Below are positions 1 through 7,651 of a stretch of DNA of 64,000 nt, piece by piece. The notes under the pieces were generated by a model. The model ran no database searches. It saw nothing but the letters and a program-made list of their open reading frames with translations, and had not been told where the DNA came from. This stretch comes from Methylocystis sp. Sn-Cys. GTDB lineage: Bacteria > Pseudomonadota > Alphaproteobacteria > Rhizobiales > Beijerinckiaceae. Position numbers and translations under genes: made by a program. How positions within the stretch are numbered: the first letter of the stretch is position 1; the number at the start of each line of letters is the position of its first letter. The DNA is taken from the NCBI RefSeq assembly GCF_016745395.1, contig NZ_JAERVJ010000001.1:310001-374000 (forward strand), in the 5' to 3' direction.

Positions 1-33
1 GCCTTGCGCCGTCTTGGCGCGCTCGCCGCGTGA
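1..33 (+). CDS. 3' end of an upstream gene (possibly aroE)
   Basis: Ten codons in frame 1 end with TGA and encode a tail reading [10 protein letters not shown]. The stop codon overlaps the GTG start proposed for coaE (GTGA), the usual sign of translational coupling. In many Rhizobiales the gene before coaE is shikimate dehydrogenase (aroE), so that is the natural guess, but ten residues cannot confirm it. Confidence 0.4.
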   Translation, partial: ALRRLGALAA

Positions 34-629
34 GCCGGGCGATGTTGCGCGTCGGCCTGACCGGCTCCATCGGCATGGGGAAATCGACGACCGCGCAAAT
101 GTTCCGCGAGGCGGGCGTCCCCGTGCTCGATTCCGACCAGATCGTCCATGACCTCTATCGCGGCCCCGCCGTCGCGCCGATCGAGGCGGCCTTTCCGGGC
201 GTGAGCGTCGATGGCGTCGTCGATCGCGGAAGGCTGGCGGCGCAGGTGCTTGCCGACCCACAAGCATTGAAACGTCTCGAGGCGATCGTTCATCCGCTGG
301 TCTGGGCGGCGCGGGATGATTTTTTGAACGAGCAGGAGAAAAAGGGCGCGTCGATTGTCGTCTATGACGTGCCGCTCCTTTTCGAGACGGGGGCGGAAAA
401 GAGCGTCGACGCGATTGTCGTCGTCTCTGCGCCGGAAGATGTGCAAAAGGCCCGTGTCCTGGCGCGGCCGGGCATGACGGAAGAGAAATTCGCGGCCATT
501 CTCGCTAAACAGGTTCCGGACGCCGAAAAACGCGCCCGCGCGGACTTTATCGTGCACACCGAGAAGGGGATCGAAGCGGCGCGGCGGGAAGTGCAGGCCA
601 TTCTCGATGAGCTCGAAAGAAGAAGATGA
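30..629 (+). CDS. coaE: Dephospho-CoA kinase
   Basis: Last step of coenzyme A synthesis: phosphorylates the 3'-hydroxyl of dephospho-CoA with ATP in the cytoplasm. The 199-residue length fits the family. A P-loop GSIGMGKS lies at residues 12-19, followed by the [10 protein letters not shown] segment (34-43) and the conserved YDVPLLFE motif at about 112-119. The GTG start overlaps the stop of the preceding gene; an alternative ATG four codons in (MLRVGLTG) is also plausible and would remove MSRA. It is followed by a small overlapping ORF and by dnaQ on the same strand, an arrangement common in Rhizobiales. Confidence 0.95.
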   Translation: MSRAMLRVGLTGSIGMGKSTTAQMFREAGVPVLDSDQIVHDLYRGPAVAPIEAAFPGVSVDGVVDRGRLAAQVLADPQALKRLEAIVHPLVWAARDDFLNEQEKKGASIVVYDVPLLFETGAEKSVDAIVVVSAPEDVQKARVLARPGMTEEKFAAILAKQVPDAEKRARADFIVHTEKGIEAARREVQAILDELERRR

Positions 630-777
630 CCCGCCGCCGGGTAAAAGCGGGTGGCGAAAGGCGGTAGACTTTCTCGCCGATCTTCTCGACGGTCTGGAGT
701 TCGTCGGATGGTTTTTGAAGCTTGCGTTCACCCTCATCCGCTGGGTGTTCGGCCTTCTGTGGCGCCTTGTCGAATGA
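607..777 (+). CDS. Small hypothetical membrane protein (56 aa)
   Basis: An ATG-initiated ORF begins inside the last 23 bases of coaE and stops 14 bases before dnaQ, filling the gap between them. The translation starts with a charged, proline-containing segment ([18 protein letters not shown]). It then becomes hydrophobic and tryptophan-rich ([18 protein letters not shown]...), which looks like one membrane segment or amphipathic helix. No strong Shine-Dalgarno is visible, so expression would depend on coupling to coaE. I do not recognise a family. The fit between two coupled genes supports a real gene, but at this size chance cannot be excluded. Confidence 0.4.
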   Translation: MSSKEEDDPPPGKSGWRKAVDFLADLLDGLEFVGWFLKLAFTLIRWVFGLLWRLVE

Positions 778-791
778 GAGATTGAAGTCCG

Positions 792-1514
792 ATGCGCGAG
801 ATTGTTTTCGATACGGAAACCACCGGCCTCGATCCTTTTAAGGGCGATCGTGTCGTCGAAATCGGCGCCGTCGAGATTTTGAATCTCATTCCCACCGGCC
901 GCGTTTTTCACGTCTATATCGATCCTGAGCGTGACATGCCGGAAGAGGCTTTCCGCGTTCACGGGCTGTCACGGGAATTCCTCGCCCAGCATAAAAAATT
1001 CGCCGAGATCACGCGCGAGTTCATCGATTTTCTCGAAGACTCGCCGATGGTCGCCCATAACGCCGAATTCGACGTGCGCTTCATCAACGCCGAATTCGCG
1101 TTGCAGAAGCTGCCGCCGCTCGCGCCTGCGCGCATCGTCGATACGCTCGCCATGGCGCGCCGGCTGCATCCGGGAAGCCCGGCCTCGCTCGACGCGCTTT
1201 GCCAGCGCTACGGGGTCGACCTGTCGCGCCGCGACAAGCACGGGGCGCTCCTTGACGCCGGGCTGTTGGCGGAAGTCTATGCGGAGCTGCGCGGCGGACG
1301 CCAGGCGGCGCTCTCGCTCGCGACGGTCGGCCGCACGCGCCGCGCGCAGACTGGCGATCTGCTGCGCGCCCGTCCCGAACCCTTGCCGAGCCGTCTGACG
1401 GCGCAAGAAGAAGAGGCGCATCTCGCTTTTGTCGGGGGCCTCAAATCGGCGATCTGGGAAAAATATCTGCCCAAAAAACAAGAAGGCGGAGAGCAATCGC
1501 CCTCCGCCGCGTGA
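792..1514 (+). CDS. dnaQ: DNA polymerase III epsilon subunit (3'-5' proofreading exonuclease)
   Basis: Proofreading exonuclease of the replicative polymerase. All DEDDh signatures are present: ExoI FDTETTGLD with D7 and E9, ExoII HNAEFD with D94, and ExoIII DKHGALLDA with H150 and D155. The region after about residue 170 is the linker that in the family binds the alpha subunit; it ends in a charged tail. The 240-residue length is typical. The gene follows coaE on the same strand and converges on secB; a family A palindromic repeat lies between dnaQ and secB. Confidence 0.95.
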   Translation: MREIVFDTETTGLDPFKGDRVVEIGAVEILNLIPTGRVFHVYIDPERDMPEEAFRVHGLSREFLAQHKKFAEITREFIDFLEDSPMVAHNAEFDVRFINAEFALQKLPPLAPARIVDTLAMARRLHPGSPASLDALCQRYGVDLSRRDKHGALLDAGLLAEVYAELRGGRQAALSLATVGRTRRAQTGDLLRARPEPLPSRLTAQEEEAHLAFVGGLKSAIWEKYLPKKQEGGEQSPSAA

Positions 1515-1547
1515 ATCGTTTTATCCCGCTTGATGGGTTCAGCGTCA

Positions 1548-1647
1548 CCAGACGCTCGCAAAGCGAGCGATCGGGAATCCAGAATAGAACTGGCGCTCTT
1601 GCGGCTCTGGATTCCCGGTCGGGCTTTCAGCCCGCCGGGAATGACAA
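1548..1647. repeat. Palindromic repeat, family A (copy 1)
   Basis: About 100 bases between the convergent ends of dnaQ and secB. It contains two hairpin-forming arms built around GGGAATCCAGA/TCTGGATTCCC and GGCGGGCT/AGCCCG blocks and ends GGGAATGACA. The reverse complement matches 19260-19363 closely over its whole length. Parts recur at 28034-28087, 55130-55176 and 57174-57213. Confidence 0.75.
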
Positions 1648-1695
1648 ATTCGAATGCGAGCTGCTCAACCGTTAACGGTGTGAATTAGAACAACC

Positions 1696-2181
1696 TCAGG
1701 CGTTCGCGACCGGCGGCTGAGCGGCGGCTTCGGCGGCCTTCTGCTGGTAAAGCGCGACGAAATCGATCGGGTCGACGTAGAGCGGCGGGAAGCCGCCGTC
1801 GCGCGTGGCGTCAGCTACGATCTGGCGGACGAAGGGGAACAGCAGGCGCGGGCATTCGATCATCACGATGGGATGAATCTGCTCCTGCGGAATGTTGATG
1901 AGGCGGAAGACGCCGCCATATTCCAGGTCGAGCTTGAACAGCAGGCCCGCGCCCTCGCCGGCCTTGGCGTCGAGGGTGAGCGTCACCTCGAAGTCGGCCG
2001 GGGCCAACTGCTTGGCGTTGACATTGACCTGAATGGAAATGTTCGGCGCCTGCTCTTGCGGTCCAAGAGAATTCGGGGCGTTGGGGTTTTCGAAGGAAAA
2101 GTCCTTCAGATATTGCACAAGCGCATTGAGGGCCGGAGCGCCGCCCTGCGCGCCGCCGCCGTTTCCATTCGTATCGGTCAT
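1696..2181 (-). CDS. secB: Protein-export chaperone SecB
   Basis: Cytoplasmic tetrameric chaperone that keeps preproteins unfolded and passes them to SecA. The 161-residue product contains the SecB core: [11 protein letters not shown] near the start, the beta-sheet region [12 protein letters not shown] and [11 protein letters not shown], and the conserved [23 protein letters not shown] stretch. I chose the ATG at 2181 ([10 protein letters not shown]) because GGAG lies 8-9 bases upstream; the open frame continues 18 codons further but that extension is not SecB-like. A Gly/Asn-rich N-terminus is common in alphaproteobacterial SecB. Confidence 0.93.
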   Translation of the reverse strand: MTDTNGNGGGAQGGAPALNALVQYLKDFSFENPNAPNSLGPQEQAPNISIQVNVNAKQLAPADFEVTLTLDAKAGEGAGLLFKLDLEYGGVFRLINIPQEQIHPIVMIECPRLLFPFVRQIVADATRDGGFPPLYVDPIDFVALYQQKAAEAAAQPPVANA

Positions 2182-2289
2182 TCGAGAATCTCCAGCCGTG
2201 CCGCCGGATGGCGGAAAGTGGGGCCCGCCTAACACGTCTCCCCATGCGGAACAAGGCAGGGAGGCGCCTCTTCGGAGGGCGGTGAGACG

Positions 2290-3171
2290 TCAGCGCGTCG
2301 GCGTCGGCGTGCCGCTGCGATAATCGTAGAAACCGCGCTGCGTCTTTTTGCCGAGCCAGCCCGCCTCGACATATTTCACGAGCAGCGGGCAGGGGCGGTA
2401 TTTGGTGTCCGCCAGACCTTCGTGGAGCACCTGCATCACCGAAAGGCAGGTATCCAAGCCGATGAAATCAGCGAGTTGTAGCGGTCCCATGGGATGATTG
2501 GCGCCGAGCCGCATGGCCGTGTCGATCGCCTCGACCGATCCCACGCCCTCATAGAGCGTGTAGATGGCCTCGTTGATCATCGGCAGCAGAATGCGATTGA
2601 CGATGAAGGCCGGGAAATCCTCGGCGACCGTCACCGTCTTGCCGAGCTTGGCGCAGAAACCTTTGGCCGCTTCGAAGGTGACGTCGTCGGTCGCAATGCC
2701 ACGGATCAGCTCCACAAGCTGCATGCGCGGCACGGGATTCATGAAATGAATGCCGATGAAGCGTTCCGGCCGGCCGGTGATGGACGCAAGGCGCGTTATG
2801 GAAATCGACGAAGTGTTGGACGCGATGATGCCGTCCGGCTTCACGACCGTCGCGACGTCGGAGAGAATCTTGCGCTTGACCTCTTCATTCTCGGTCGCGG
2901 CCTCGATCACGATGTCGCAGTCGCCGAAATCTTGCAGCGTCGGCGCGGCCGAGACATGCGGCAGCGCCCTGTCGACGGCCTCGGGGGTGAGGAAGCCGCG
3001 TTCGACAGACTTCGTCATCTGCACGCCGACATCCTTGATCCCGGCCTCGACGCGTTCCGGCGTGATGTCGTTGAGCGCGACGTCCAATCCGGCAAGCGCG
3101 CAGACATGCGCGATGCCTTTGCCCATTTGCCCCGCGCCGATGACGCCGACTTTGCGAATTTCGAAGCTCAT
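2290..3171 (-). CDS. 3-hydroxybutyryl-CoA dehydrogenase
   Basis: Interconverts 3-hydroxybutyryl-CoA and acetoacetyl-CoA with NAD(P), in fatty acid/PHB metabolism. The N-terminal Rossmann motif GAGQMGKG is at residues 12-19, the catalytic-site segment IHFMNPVP at about 141-148, and the C-terminal 3HCDH dimerisation domain includes NHPMGPLQLADFIGLD. The 293-residue length equals that of the monofunctional family (Hbd/PaaH/FadB2). It lies 172 bases downstream of etfA on the same strand, an arrangement common in Alphaproteobacteria, so the three genes may be co-transcribed. A GC-rich stem-loop in the gap may reduce read-through. Confidence 0.93.
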   Translation of the reverse strand: MSFEIRKVGVIGAGQMGKGIAHVCALAGLDVALNDITPERVEAGIKDVGVQMTKSVERGFLTPEAVDRALPHVSAAPTLQDFGDCDIVIEAATENEEVKRKILSDVATVVKPDGIIASNTSSISITRLASITGRPERFIGIHFMNPVPRMQLVELIRGIATDDVTFEAAKGFCAKLGKTVTVAEDFPAFIVNRILLPMINEAIYTLYEGVGSVEAIDTAMRLGANHPMGPLQLADFIGLDTCLSVMQVLHEGLADTKYRPCPLLVKYVEAGWLGKKTQRGFYDYRSGTPTPTR

Positions 3172-3306
3172 AGTTCGAACACCATTCCGAGAGGACCGCC
3201 GTCATAGGGCGGGACGGCTGCGATGCAAATGCGGCCAACATTGCAGTGCAATATAACGCGCGAATGGATCGAAAGAAAACCGGCAAGCTTCAAAATGTCA
3301 GGATCT

Positions 3307-3337
3307 CGCTCCCCGCCGCCACAAGGGGCGGGGAGCG
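3307..3337 (-). terminator. Stem-loop between etfA and hbdA
   Basis: An 11-bp perfect inverted repeat (CGCTCCCCGCC ... GGCGGGGAGCG) with a 9-base loop lies just downstream of the etfA stop. On the minus strand the stem is not followed by a T-run, so it is more likely an attenuating or mRNA-stabilising hairpin than a classical terminator. Confidence 0.45.
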
Positions 3338-3343
3338 TTATTC

Positions 3344-4288
3344 TTACTTGCCGAGCTTGGCGAGTTCCGCGTCGAACTCGGGGATCGCCTGGAAGAGATC
3401 GGCGACGAGGCCATAGTCCGCGACCTGGAAGATCGGCGCCTCTTCGTCCTTGTTGATGGCGACGATGATCTTCGAGTCCTTCATCCCGGCGAGATGCTGG
3501 ATCGCGCCGGAAATGCCGACGGCGACATAGAGCTCGGGCGCGACGGCCTTGCCGGTCTGGCCAACCTGCAAATCGTTCGGCGCATAGCCGGCGTCGACCG
3601 CGGCGCGCGAGGCGCCAATCGCGGCGTTGAGCTTGGTCGCGACCGGGTCCAGCACCTTCTGGAAATTCTCCGCGGAGCCGAGCGCGCGCCCGCCGGAGAT
3701 GATGATGCGGGCCGAGGTCAGCTCAGGACGCTCGGACTTGGCCAGTTCCTCGCTCTTGAAGGAAGAGACGCCCGGATTGGCGCCGCCGCCGATGGTCTCG
3801 ACCGGAGCAGAGCCGCCTTCCGGCGCGGCGGCGAAGGCCGTCGTGCGGACGGTGATGACCTTCTTGGCGTCCTTGGCGCGGACCGTCTGCACGGCGTTGC
3901 CGGCGTAGATCGGGCGCTCGAAAGTGTCGGCCGAGACGACCTTGATGATGTCCGAAACCTGGGCGACGTCGAGCAGCGCCGCGACACGCGGCAGGACGTT
4001 CTTGGTCGCGCTGGTCGAGGGCGCGATGATCACGTCATAGCTCGGGGCGAGCGACAGAATGAGGGACGCGACCGGCTCCGCGAGCACATGGTCGAGCGCG
4101 GCGTCTTCCGCATAAAGAACTTTCTCGACGCCGGCGAGCTTGGCGGCTTGGTCGGCGGCGCCTTGCAGGCCCGGGCCGACGACGAGGATGTGAATCGGGC
4201 CGCCGATCTCTTTCGCGGCGGTGAGCGCCTTGGCGGTTGCGGGCGCAAGCGCGCCATTGGCGGTTTCAGCAAGAAGCAGAATGGCCAT
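3344..4288 (-). CDS. etfA: Electron transfer flavoprotein alpha subunit
   Basis: FAD-binding subunit of the ETF heterodimer, which moves electrons from acyl-CoA and other dehydrogenases to ETF:quinone oxidoreductase. The 314-residue product has the N-terminal alpha/beta domain ([20 protein letters not shown]) and the C-terminal FAD domain with [19 protein letters not shown] and [20 protein letters not shown], followed by the conserved [17 protein letters not shown]. It starts one base after the etfB stop, so the two are translationally coupled. The downstream partner is a 3-hydroxybutyryl-CoA dehydrogenase. Confidence 0.96.
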   Translation of the reverse strand: MAILLLAETANGALAPATAKALTAAKEIGGPIHILVVGPGLQGAADQAAKLAGVEKVLYAEDAALDHVLAEPVASLILSLAPSYDVIIAPSTSATKNVLPRVAALLDVAQVSDIIKVVSADTFERPIYAGNAVQTVRAKDAKKVITVRTTAFAAAPEGGSAPVETIGGGANPGVSSFKSEELAKSERPELTSARIIISGGRALGSAENFQKVLDPVATKLNAAIGASRAAVDAGYAPNDLQVGQTGKAVAPELYVAVGISGAIQHLAGMKDSKIIVAINKDEEAPIFQVADYGLVADLFQAIPEFDAELAKLGK

Positions 4289-4289
4289 A

Positions 4290-5036
4290 TCAGAGAACTC
4301 CCGCTTCTTTCAGCTTGGAGACGAGTTCGGCGACCGAGCCGACCTTGATGCCGGCGGCGCGGGTCGCAGGCGCGGCGGTCTTCAGCACCTCGAGGCGCGG
4401 CGCAATGTCGACGCCATAGTCGGACGGCGCCTTCACGGCGACCTCCTTCTTCTTCGCCTTGATGATGTTGGGGAGCGAGGCGTAGCGCGGCTCGTTGAGG
4501 CGCAGGTCGGTCGTGACGACCGCCGGAAGCTTCAGGCTCACCGTCTGCAGGCCGCCGTCGATTTCGCGCGTCACGTCGACCGAGCCGTCGGTCAGATCGA
4601 CCTTGGAGGCGAAAGTGCCCTGGCCCCAGCCGAGCAAAGCGGCGAGCATCTGGCCGGTCTGGTTGCTATCGTCGTCGATCGCCTGCTTGCCGAGGATGAT
4701 CAGGCCCGGCTGCTCCTCGGCCGCGATCTTGGCAAGGATCTTGGCGACGGCGAGCGGCTCGACCGTCTCGTCGGTCTTGACCAGAATGCCGCGGTCGGCG
4801 CCCATGGCGAGGCCGGTGCGCAGCGTCTCGTCCGCCTTGGCCGGGCCGATGGAGACGACGACGACCTCCGTCGCCTTGCCGGCTTCCTTCAGGCGCAGCG
4901 CCTCTTCGACGGCGATTTCGTCGAAGGGGTTCATCGACATTTTCACATTGGCGAGATCGACGCCTGAACCGTCTGGCTTGACCCGGATTTTAACATTGTA
5001 GTCGACGACCCGTTTGACGGGCACGAGAATTTTCAT
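4290..5036 (-). CDS. etfB: Electron transfer flavoprotein beta subunit
   Basis: AMP-binding subunit of ETF. The 248-residue product starts [19 protein letters not shown] and carries [19 protein letters not shown], the conserved stretch after strand 2, and [18 protein letters not shown], which in the family contacts AMP. It is the first gene of the etfB-etfA(-hbdA) block. The 120 bases upstream to the rhomboid gene have no obvious hairpin and probably hold the promoter. Confidence 0.96.
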   Translation of the reverse strand: MKILVPVKRVVDYNVKIRVKPDGSGVDLANVKMSMNPFDEIAVEEALRLKEAGKATEVVVVSIGPAKADETLRTGLAMGADRGILVKTDETVEPLAVAKILAKIAAEEQPGLIILGKQAIDDDSNQTGQMLAALLGWGQGTFASKVDLTDGSVDVTREIDGGLQTVSLKLPAVVTTDLRLNEPRYASLPNIIKAKKKEVAVKAPSDYGVDIAPRLEVLKTAAPATRAAGIKVGSVAELVSKLKEAGVL

Positions 5037-5156
5037 CGCGCGACCTCTGGAGATGAAGAGCGGACGCGGCGCGTCCCGCTAAAAACTGTGGCGGTCTGGT
5101 AACGGGGGCGCGCGCGCAAGTCAAACGGGGAGGTCAAGCCTCTTTTTCAAGCCCCT

Positions 5157-6002
5157 TCAGTTTTCGGAAGGGGTCTCTTCCGGCGGCAGGGCCGGAGGCG
5201 CAGACGACGTCGTGGTCGGGCGAGGCAATCCCCGATCGAAAAGTCTATGGCTGCGCCGCTTGAAAAATGGCGTCAGCACGAGCCCCGCCGCGATGCCGCC
5301 GACATGCGCCATCCAGGCGACATGGCTTTCGCCGCCGCCCCAACTGGCGTTCAACAGTTGGAGCAGAATCCAGGCGCCGATGAAGATAAAGCCGGACGCG
5401 TGGAACGAGAACAGCGGCGGCTTCAATCCGAAAAGCGGCCGCAGCGGCGAGCGGGATTTCTCCGCAAGCGTGATGAGCCAGAAGGGAAACATCACGAATG
5501 TGAGCGGCGGGAAAAAGCCTGTGACCGTAGTGCGCGGATAGAGCAGCAGAAAGGCTGCGCACACGCCCGATATGGCGCCTGAGGCGCCGACGAGCGGCAC
5601 GATGGACTGGGGCGTCGCATAGACATAGAAGGCGCCCGCCACCACGCCGCAGCAGAGATAAAACAGCAGATAATGCAGCGAGCCCATGGCGTCTTCGACA
5701 TTGTCGCCGAAGACATAGAGGAAGAGCATGTTGCTCGCGATATGAAGCAGCGAGGAGTGGAAGAACAGCGAGGTGACGAGCGTCGCCGGCGCCGGCGGGC
5801 CGACGATCCAATCGGCAAGATCGGCCTCGCCGAACAGCACGCGCGGGATGATGGCGAAACCGCGCATGATGGTTAAGGGATCGCCGAAGAACTCGCTGTA
5901 GACGACTGCGAAAACCAGAATATTGAGGACGATCAGCGCGTGATTGACGATCGGCCGCTTGAGATGGCGCAGGGGCGCGTCGTCGTAGAGCGGCATGACC
6001 AT
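5157..6002 (-). CDS. Rhomboid-family intramembrane serine protease
   Basis: Cleaves transmembrane substrates within the inner membrane. The catalytic pair is visible: GASGAISG with Ser141 and HVGGIAAG with His233, in a predicted six- or seven-helix protein of 281 residues; the HIASNMLFLYVFGDNVED segment is the conserved TM2 region. The C-terminus after about residue 250 is a proline/serine-rich tail (PPALPPEETPSEN). The first ATG (6002) has GAGG about 9 bases upstream; a second ATG two codons in is also possible. Its substrate cannot be deduced from the neighbours. Confidence 0.9.
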   Translation of the reverse strand: MVMPLYDDAPLRHLKRPIVNHALIVLNILVFAVVYSEFFGDPLTIMRGFAIIPRVLFGEADLADWIVGPPAPATLVTSLFFHSSLLHIASNMLFLYVFGDNVEDAMGSLHYLLFYLCCGVVAGAFYVYATPQSIVPLVGASGAISGVCAAFLLLYPRTTVTGFFPPLTFVMFPFWLITLAEKSRSPLRPLFGLKPPLFSFHASGFIFIGAWILLQLLNASWGGGESHVAWMAHVGGIAAGLVLTPFFKRRSHRLFDRGLPRPTTTSSAPPALPPEETPSEN

Positions 6003-6061
6003 CGCAAAAACCTCACCGGCTGGAGCACGATAGGCCTAACATAAGCGCGCCAGCGCTTCTG

Positions 6062-7489
6062 TCACGCCCGCTGGAGGCGGGGCCGCAGCCAGGCGATCGC
6101 CTGCGTGCGCAGGCCGGCGATGTCGAAGGCCGCAACCATCACGCCATAGATGGCGCCGCCCGAGAAAATCTGCAGCAGCAGCGTCGCAAATCCCGGCGCC
6201 ATGCTGCGCAGCGGGAGTAGCGCGATGAACATGACGCCCGTGGCGACGATCGCCGCGAGAAGATCCCAGAACGACGGCCAGACGGGTTGCGCCCGCAGCG
6301 CGAAGAAAATCGTCGTGGCCAGCGCCGCCAAATAGCCGCCGGCTTGCGCGACGGCGAGGTTGGAGGCGTCTTTCCCCCAGGGTAGAGCGAAAAGCAAGGT
6401 CAGCGAGACCACGGCTGCGGCGAGCGCCGCCGCGATCAGCGGCCCGGTGCGCTTGCTGATCTGGAAAACGGGGTTCAAGCCGAAGTTGATGATGCCCATG
6501 GCGAAAAGCCCCGGCATCAGCAGCCCGAGATAATGGCCGAAGGGGCCGCGGAACTGCGCGGGCACGATCAGCGCCTCGACCGAGGGCAGAACGAGCCACA
6601 GCCCGGCGCAGGCCGGCAGCAGGAAGGCGAAGACGACGCTCATATTGTGCGCGACCTGAACGCGGGCGCGATCTTCGCCATGCTCCTCATGGGCGGCTAC
6701 GGCGATCTGAAACAAGAGCACGTCGAACGCCGAGCCGAAGGCCGTGATGGCGCGCATGCCGAGGTCATAGGCAAGGGAGAACTGGCCGGTCTCGGCGAAG
6801 TCGTAGACGCTGGCCACGATCGAGCGCGCGGCGAGGGGCATCGATGTATACAGAAGGTGGGCCGCGACGATGGGCGCGCTATAGGCGATGAGCAGCTTCG
6901 CGGTCTTCGGTTGGGCGCCCAAGCAGTGTGCGTCTGGATCGTGCAGCGAGGCGCGCGTGAGAAACACCGAGCCCAGGAGGCTCGCAACGCCGCCTGCGAG
7001 CGCCACGCCGGCCGAGTGGAAAATGAAGGCGCCGCCGCCGAGCAGGATAAAGGCGAGGATATTCTTGACGAAGACGAGCCTTCCATAGGCGCCGTCCTCG
7101 AAACGCGCGCGGGCGAGGGCGGTCGAATAGTCGAACAGGCCGTTGGCGGTCGCGGTGAGGAGCGCAAGCAGGATCAGCTCGCTGTCGAAGTCGAGCTCAG
7201 GGCCGACGAGCGAATAGAGCAAGGTGCTCAGCGCCAGAAAGACGCTGACGACGACGAAGGAGGTCCCGAGGGTCGAACGGATGACGGGCTCGTTCTCGCG
7301 CGTGCGCTGGGAATAGAAGCGCGTCGCCGAGAGCCGCAGCCAGTCGTAGAGCGCCGTCTGCACCACGACCGCGATGGAGAAAGCGAGCGCGAAGCGGCCA
7401 TATTCCTCCGGGCCGAGGAATTTCGCGACTATCAGGCCGATGATGAAATTGGTGGCGGTGTTGGCGAGAAAGGCGAGGAGGACTTTCAA
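6062..7489 (-). CDS. Polysaccharide/lipid-linked oligosaccharide flippase (MOP superfamily, Wzx-like)
   Basis: Polytopic protein of 475 residues with about 12-14 hydrophobic segments. It begins MKVLLAFLANTATNFIIG and then VAKFLGPEEYGRFALAFS, the motif typical of Wzx/PST flippases that translocate undecaprenyl-linked glycans. No glycosyltransferase genes flank it, so its substrate is unknown. The start is a TTG directly abutting a family D repeat; the repeat's GGAGGGGG run lies about 6 bases upstream and appears to serve as the Shine-Dalgarno. No better start is found nearby downstream. Confidence 0.8.
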   Translation of the reverse strand: MKVLLAFLANTATNFIIGLIVAKFLGPEEYGRFALAFSIAVVVQTALYDWLRLSATRFYSQRTRENEPVIRSTLGTSFVVVSVFLALSTLLYSLVGPELDFDSELILLALLTATANGLFDYSTALARARFEDGAYGRLVFVKNILAFILLGGGAFIFHSAGVALAGGVASLLGSVFLTRASLHDPDAHCLGAQPKTAKLLIAYSAPIVAAHLLYTSMPLAARSIVASVYDFAETGQFSLAYDLGMRAITAFGSAFDVLLFQIAVAAHEEHGEDRARVQVAHNMSVVFAFLLPACAGLWLVLPSVEALIVPAQFRGPFGHYLGLLMPGLFAMGIINFGLNPVFQISKRTGPLIAAALAAAVVSLTLLFALPWGKDASNLAVAQAGGYLAALATTIFFALRAQPVWPSFWDLLAAIVATGVMFIALLPLRSMAPGFATLLLQIFSGGAIYGVMVAAFDIAGLRTQAIAWLRPRLQRA

Positions 7490-7490
7490 A

Positions 7491-7623
7491 GGCCCCCTCC
7501 CCAGCCCTCCCCCGCTAACGCGGGAGAGGGAGTCAGAGCGCCGTCTGCATCAAGGGACCCACTCACGCGGATCGTGAGCGTCCCCTCTCCCGCGGAGCGG
7601 GGGAGGGACAGGGAGGGGGCGTG
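7491..7623. repeat. Palindromic repeat, family D (copy 1)
   Basis: About 130 bases filling the space between ileS and the flippase gene. It consists of two C/G-rich hairpins of the form CCCTCCCCCGC(N4)GCGGGAGAGGG, separated by about 60 bases. The reverse complement aligns with 48569-48687 over most of its length; a shorter relative lies at 39239-39291. Its edge is one base from the start codon of the flippase gene. Confidence 0.75.
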
Positions 7624-7651
7624 AAAAATTCCCAACCCGTCCATTTCCTGC

